DNA of 23,039 bases from DASSUC01 sp035649895. Its GTDB lineage: Bacteria > Actinomycetota > Actinomycetes > Mycobacteriales > Micromonosporaceae. The translations under genes and the position numbers were made by a program. The notes below the pieces were generated by a model. It was not told where the DNA came from. It worked only from the letters and a program-made list of their open reading frames with translations, and did not search any database. This document shows positions 20,807 through 23,039 of the stretch, in pieces. Where the stretch lies: positions 1 to 23,039 of the forward strand of contig DASRIS010000010.1 in the NCBI GenBank assembly GCA_035649895.1, written 5' to 3'. Positions within the stretch are counted from its first letter, which is position 1, and the number at the start of each line of letters is the position of its first letter.

Positions 20807-22303
20807 GTGACAACGACGCCCGAAGACCTCGTAGCGCGCGCGGAACGACGCCGGCTAACCCGTGGGGCTCAGCTCACCGATGGGGCGCGTATCAAACTCG
20901 GGCAGTTCTTCACACCGGCACCGGCCGCCGAGCTGATCATCAGCCTCGCTGATATACCTGAGAAGGGAAGCATCCGTAACCTCGACGCAGGTGCTGGCAC
21001 TGGGTCGCTCACAGTGGCGCTCGTCGCCCGTGCCGCCCGTGAAGCACCCGATCTGAAGCTGCACCTGACGACGTTTGAACTTGACGACAGCATCAATGCC
21101 GACCTGACCGCAACGCTCGCAGACTGCGCCGACACGCATCCGGTCACCATTGATCAGCGCAACGATGATTTCCTCGCTTGGGGGGCCGAGCAGCTGCGGA
21201 CGGGCGCCGACCCCCAGTTCGACCTCGCCATCTTGAATCCGCCATACCGAAAGATCCGGGTCGACAGCCCCGAGCGCGCCATTCTGGACCCCGTTGGCGT
21301 GGAGACGACCAACCTCTACACGGCGTTCGTGCTGCTCGCGCTCCGGCTGCTTGCGCCTGGTGGTCAGCTCATCGCCATTACGCCGCGCAGCTTCGCGAAC
21401 GGCACATACTTCCGGAAGTTCCGACGGGAGCTACTGAGCAAGGCCGCGCTGCGCAACCTGCACGCCTTCAATAAGCGTAACGTCGTTTTCGCCGACAGCG
21501 AGGTCCTCCAGGAGAACGTGATCTTTCGCGCGGTCGTCGGGGACAAGCCGAGGACGGTACGGATCTCGACCAGCCACGGATATACCGATGAGCCAGCCTC
21601 CCACGACGTGCCGTACGAGCAGGTAGTCAGCCCGACCGATCCGCAGTCGTTCGTCCACATCACACCAGATGTCGCAGGGCTGGAACTCGCCGAACGGGTG
21701 GCGGAACTTCCCGCGTCGCTTGCGGACCTCGGGCTGAAGGTCAGTACGGGACGCGTTGTGGACTTCCGCACTAGAAAGAACCTGCGGGCCGAGCACGGTA
21801 CGGGCACGGTGCCTCTACTGTATCCGGGCCACCTTAGTGCCGCGCGCATCAGCTGGCCGATGCCAGCTGGCCGCAAGCCGAACGCACTAGCCAACAACGC
21901 TGAAACCGGGCCACTGCTACTTCCGGCCGGGGTGTACGTGCTGGTGAAGCGATTCAGCGCAAAGGAGGAGCCACGCCGTGTTAGCGCGGCGCTGCTCCTG
22001 CCAGAGGACATACCGGGCGAGCGCGTAGCGATCGAGAACCACTTGAACGTCTTTCACGTCAACAACGCCGGCCTCGACCCAGTCGTCGCGGCCGGTCTGA
22101 CCGCCTTCTTGAATAGTGCACCGGTCGACCAGTTCGTCCGCCTGTTCAGTGGCCACACGCAGATCAACGCAGGGGACCTACGCAGTCTGCGATACCCATC
22201 GCTAGAACAGCTGCGCCAAATCGGCGCGGTGACAGGGGAGCGCGTCAGCGTCGGTGATGTGGATGCGGCCGTACGGGTTGTGGTGCCATGCCTGTATGTA
22301 TGA
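20807..22303 (+). CDS. BsuBI/PstI-type N6-adenine DNA methyltransferase
   Basis: Class I AdoMet-dependent DNA methyltransferase of 498 residues, close to M.BsuBI and M.PstI (about 500). Motif X is LGQFFTP (31-37), motif I NLDAGAGTGS (58-67, AdoMet binding) and motif IV NPPY (144-147, catalytic), in the gamma-class order, followed by a long target-recognition region. By family it should methylate adenine in CTGCAG; the adjacent endonuclease fragment supports this. I chose GTG 20807 over ATG 20759 because the protein then matches family length and the 16 extra residues look unrelated. Codons ending in A or T are clearly more frequent than in genes left of the tRNA, suggesting horizontal transfer. 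All catalytic motifs are intact, so it may act as an orphan methylase now that its partner is interrupted. Confidence 0.9.
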   Translation: MTTTPEDLVARAERRRLTRGAQLTDGARIKLGQFFTPAPAAELIISLADIPEKGSIRNLDAGAGTGSLTVALVARAAREAPDLKLHLTTFELDDSINADLTATLADCADTHPVTIDQRNDDFLAWGAEQLRTGADPQFDLAILNPPYRKIRVDSPERAILDPVGVETTNLYTAFVLLALRLLAPGGQLIAITPRSFANGTYFRKFRRELLSKAALRNLHAFNKRNVVFADSEVLQENVIFRAVVGDKPRTVRISTSHGYTDEPASHDVPYEQVVSPTDPQSFVHITPDVAGLELAERVAELPASLADLGLKVSTGRVVDFRTRKNLRAEHGTGTVPLLYPGHLSAARISWPMPAGRKPNALANNAETGPLLLPAGVYVLVKRFSAKEEPRRVSAALLLPEDIPGERVAIENHLNVFHVNNAGLDPVVAAGLTAFLNSAPVDQFVRLFSGHTQINAGDLRSLRYPSLEQLRQIGAVTGERVSVGDVDAAVRVVVPCLYV

Positions 22304-22315
22304 GTCGGGAGCCGC

Positions 22316-22975
22316 ATGCCAATGGAAGATGAGCAGAACGCCCGTGTCCGGGAGGCGCAGACCGTGCTGAAGGAGTTGGGCTTGCCGAGGCCTCAGCAGA
22401 ACGTCCGCACAGCCCTCGTGCTTCTGAGTATGCTCGACCTGGATGCCGACGAGCCATGGACGGCGGCGCGGCAGCAGACGCTCGGCATTACCGAGAGCAT
22501 GAACTGGATGGCGGAGCACTACCCCGACGTGAAGAAGGGGCGCAAGGATCCGGTCCGGTATGCGCCGAACAGCCGGGAGAGCGTCCGCAAGAATAGTGTT
22601 CACCAGCTGATGGCCGCAGGGATCCTCGAGGCGAATAGTGACGCGCCAGACCGCGCTGTGAACAGTGGCGACTACTCGTACCGGCCGACGGAGATTGCGC
22701 TTGTCGCGCTGCGGGCCTTCGCGACGCCGAGGTGGCCGGTAGCGCAGGCGACCTTCATGCGGGAGCTTGGGTCGTTGCGGGAGCGCTGGGCCGCGGAGAG
22801 GGAGAGGCATCGGGTCCAATGGCGCTTCCTTAAGCATTTGATGGTGTATGATCTTCCGTGTGGCTGGTGTGACTCGTATCGTCAAGGCGGCGCGGGATCG
22901 GTTACCGGATCGGGTGGCGATCGGGGTGTTGACCAGGACGTTCCCGCCGGAGCTGGTGGACGCGGTGGTCGATGA
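22316..22975 (+). pseudogene. BsuBI/PstI-type restriction endonuclease, truncated by an IS element
   Basis: Partner restriction gene, 12 bp after the methylase stop with GGGAG before ATG 22316. Residues 1 to about 167 are a good BsuBI/PstI endonuclease N-terminal domain: VREAQTVLKELGLPRPQQN, LGITESMNWMAEHY, YAPNSRESVRKNSVHQLMAAGI, PDRAVNS, and LRERWAAERERHRV. At about 22817, where the family continues with its catalytic domain, the sequence changes to unrelated DNA that is the left end of an IS4-family element. The frame stays open into the element until 22975, making a 219-codon hybrid whose last 50 or so residues are not endonuclease. Family enzymes are about 320-340 residues, so the nuclease domain is missing and cleavage activity should be lost. 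The remainder may lie beyond the IS outside the window. Confidence 0.85.
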
Positions 22976-23039
22976 GGCCAAGGCCCGGGAGCAGCGTAGG
23001 CGGTCGCTGCCGGCCCGGCTGAGCATGTACTTCATCCTG
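22817..23039 (+). mobile_element. IS4-family insertion sequence, left part
   Basis: The left junction is estimated at about 22815-22820 from the break in endonuclease homology. The element contains a transposase start about 40 bp inside and runs off the window. The right end, inverted repeat and target duplication cannot be seen here. Confidence 0.7.
22860..23039 (+). CDS. IS4-family transposase, N-terminal fragment (continues past window)
   Basis: Sixty codons open to the window end, from GTG 22860 (GTG 22869 is an alternative). The peptide contains RLPDRVAIGVLTRTFPPELVD (about residues 14-34) and REQRRRSLPARLSMYFIL, the typical N-terminal domain of actinobacterial IS4 transposases, which precedes the DDE catalytic domain. 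The catalytic residues lie outside the window. It is in a different frame from the interrupted endonuclease. Confidence 0.8.
   Translation, partial: MAGVTRIVKAARDRLPDRVAIGVLTRTFPPELVDAVVDEAKAREQRRRSLPARLSMYFIL

Noticed and set aside
20082..23039. Duplicate of the tRNA-Ser 3' end as an attachment site
   Set aside because: No second copy of the T-arm/acceptor sequence was seen in the window, so integration at this tRNA is only suggested by context.

Overview
The window is high-GC DNA with strong G/C third-position codon bias, many GTG starts, 4-bp gene overlaps and several promoters whose -10 box lies 6-7 nt before the start codon (apparent leaderless mRNAs). This points to an actinomycete. 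Micromonosporaceae is my best guess from gene content, but nothing here proves the family.

1-11.5 kb looks like an organic-acid uptake and activation locus. A leftward BadI/MenB-type crotonase (cut by the window edge) diverges from an alpha/beta hydrolase. Next comes a complete branched-chain-amino-acid-type ABC transporter (livK, livH, livM, livG, livF), an ADP-forming acyl-CoA synthetase, an AMP-forming acyl-CoA ligase and a B12-type acyl-CoA mutase large subunit. From livH onward the genes are close-packed or overlapping, and a strong hairpin separates livK from livH. I infer import, CoA activation and carbon-skeleton processing of a carboxylic acid, possibly alicyclic or aromatic-derived. 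The substrate cannot be read from the sequence.

11.7-15.5 kb holds a cytosolic family-2 glycosyltransferase and then a redox-linked cluster. A transketolase split into two genes runs leftward, soxR (with its four-cysteine [2Fe-2S] motif) runs rightward, and an NADPH:quinone oxidoreductase converges on soxR with an 18-bp overlap. A perfect 18-bp palindrome between the transketolase genes and soxR sits inside two divergent promoters with 19-bp spacers, the geometry expected for SoxR control.

15.6-19.7 kb holds a small two-helix membrane protein, an intergenic patch of hairpins and degenerate repeats, a close MhuD-type heme-degrading monooxygenase, a GT4 glycosyltransferase, and a leftward pair of cyclase-family protein and proline iminopeptidase-like hydrolase.

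19.7-23 kb starts with tRNA-Ser(UGA) and a hairpin, then about 700 bp with no credible gene. A BsuBI/PstI-type (CTGCAG) restriction-modification pair with more relaxed codon usage follows. The methyltransferase looks intact. The endonuclease gene keeps only its N-terminal domain and runs into the left end of an IS4-family element whose transposase continues past the window end. This looks like a horizontally acquired island next to a tRNA, with the restriction gene inactivated.
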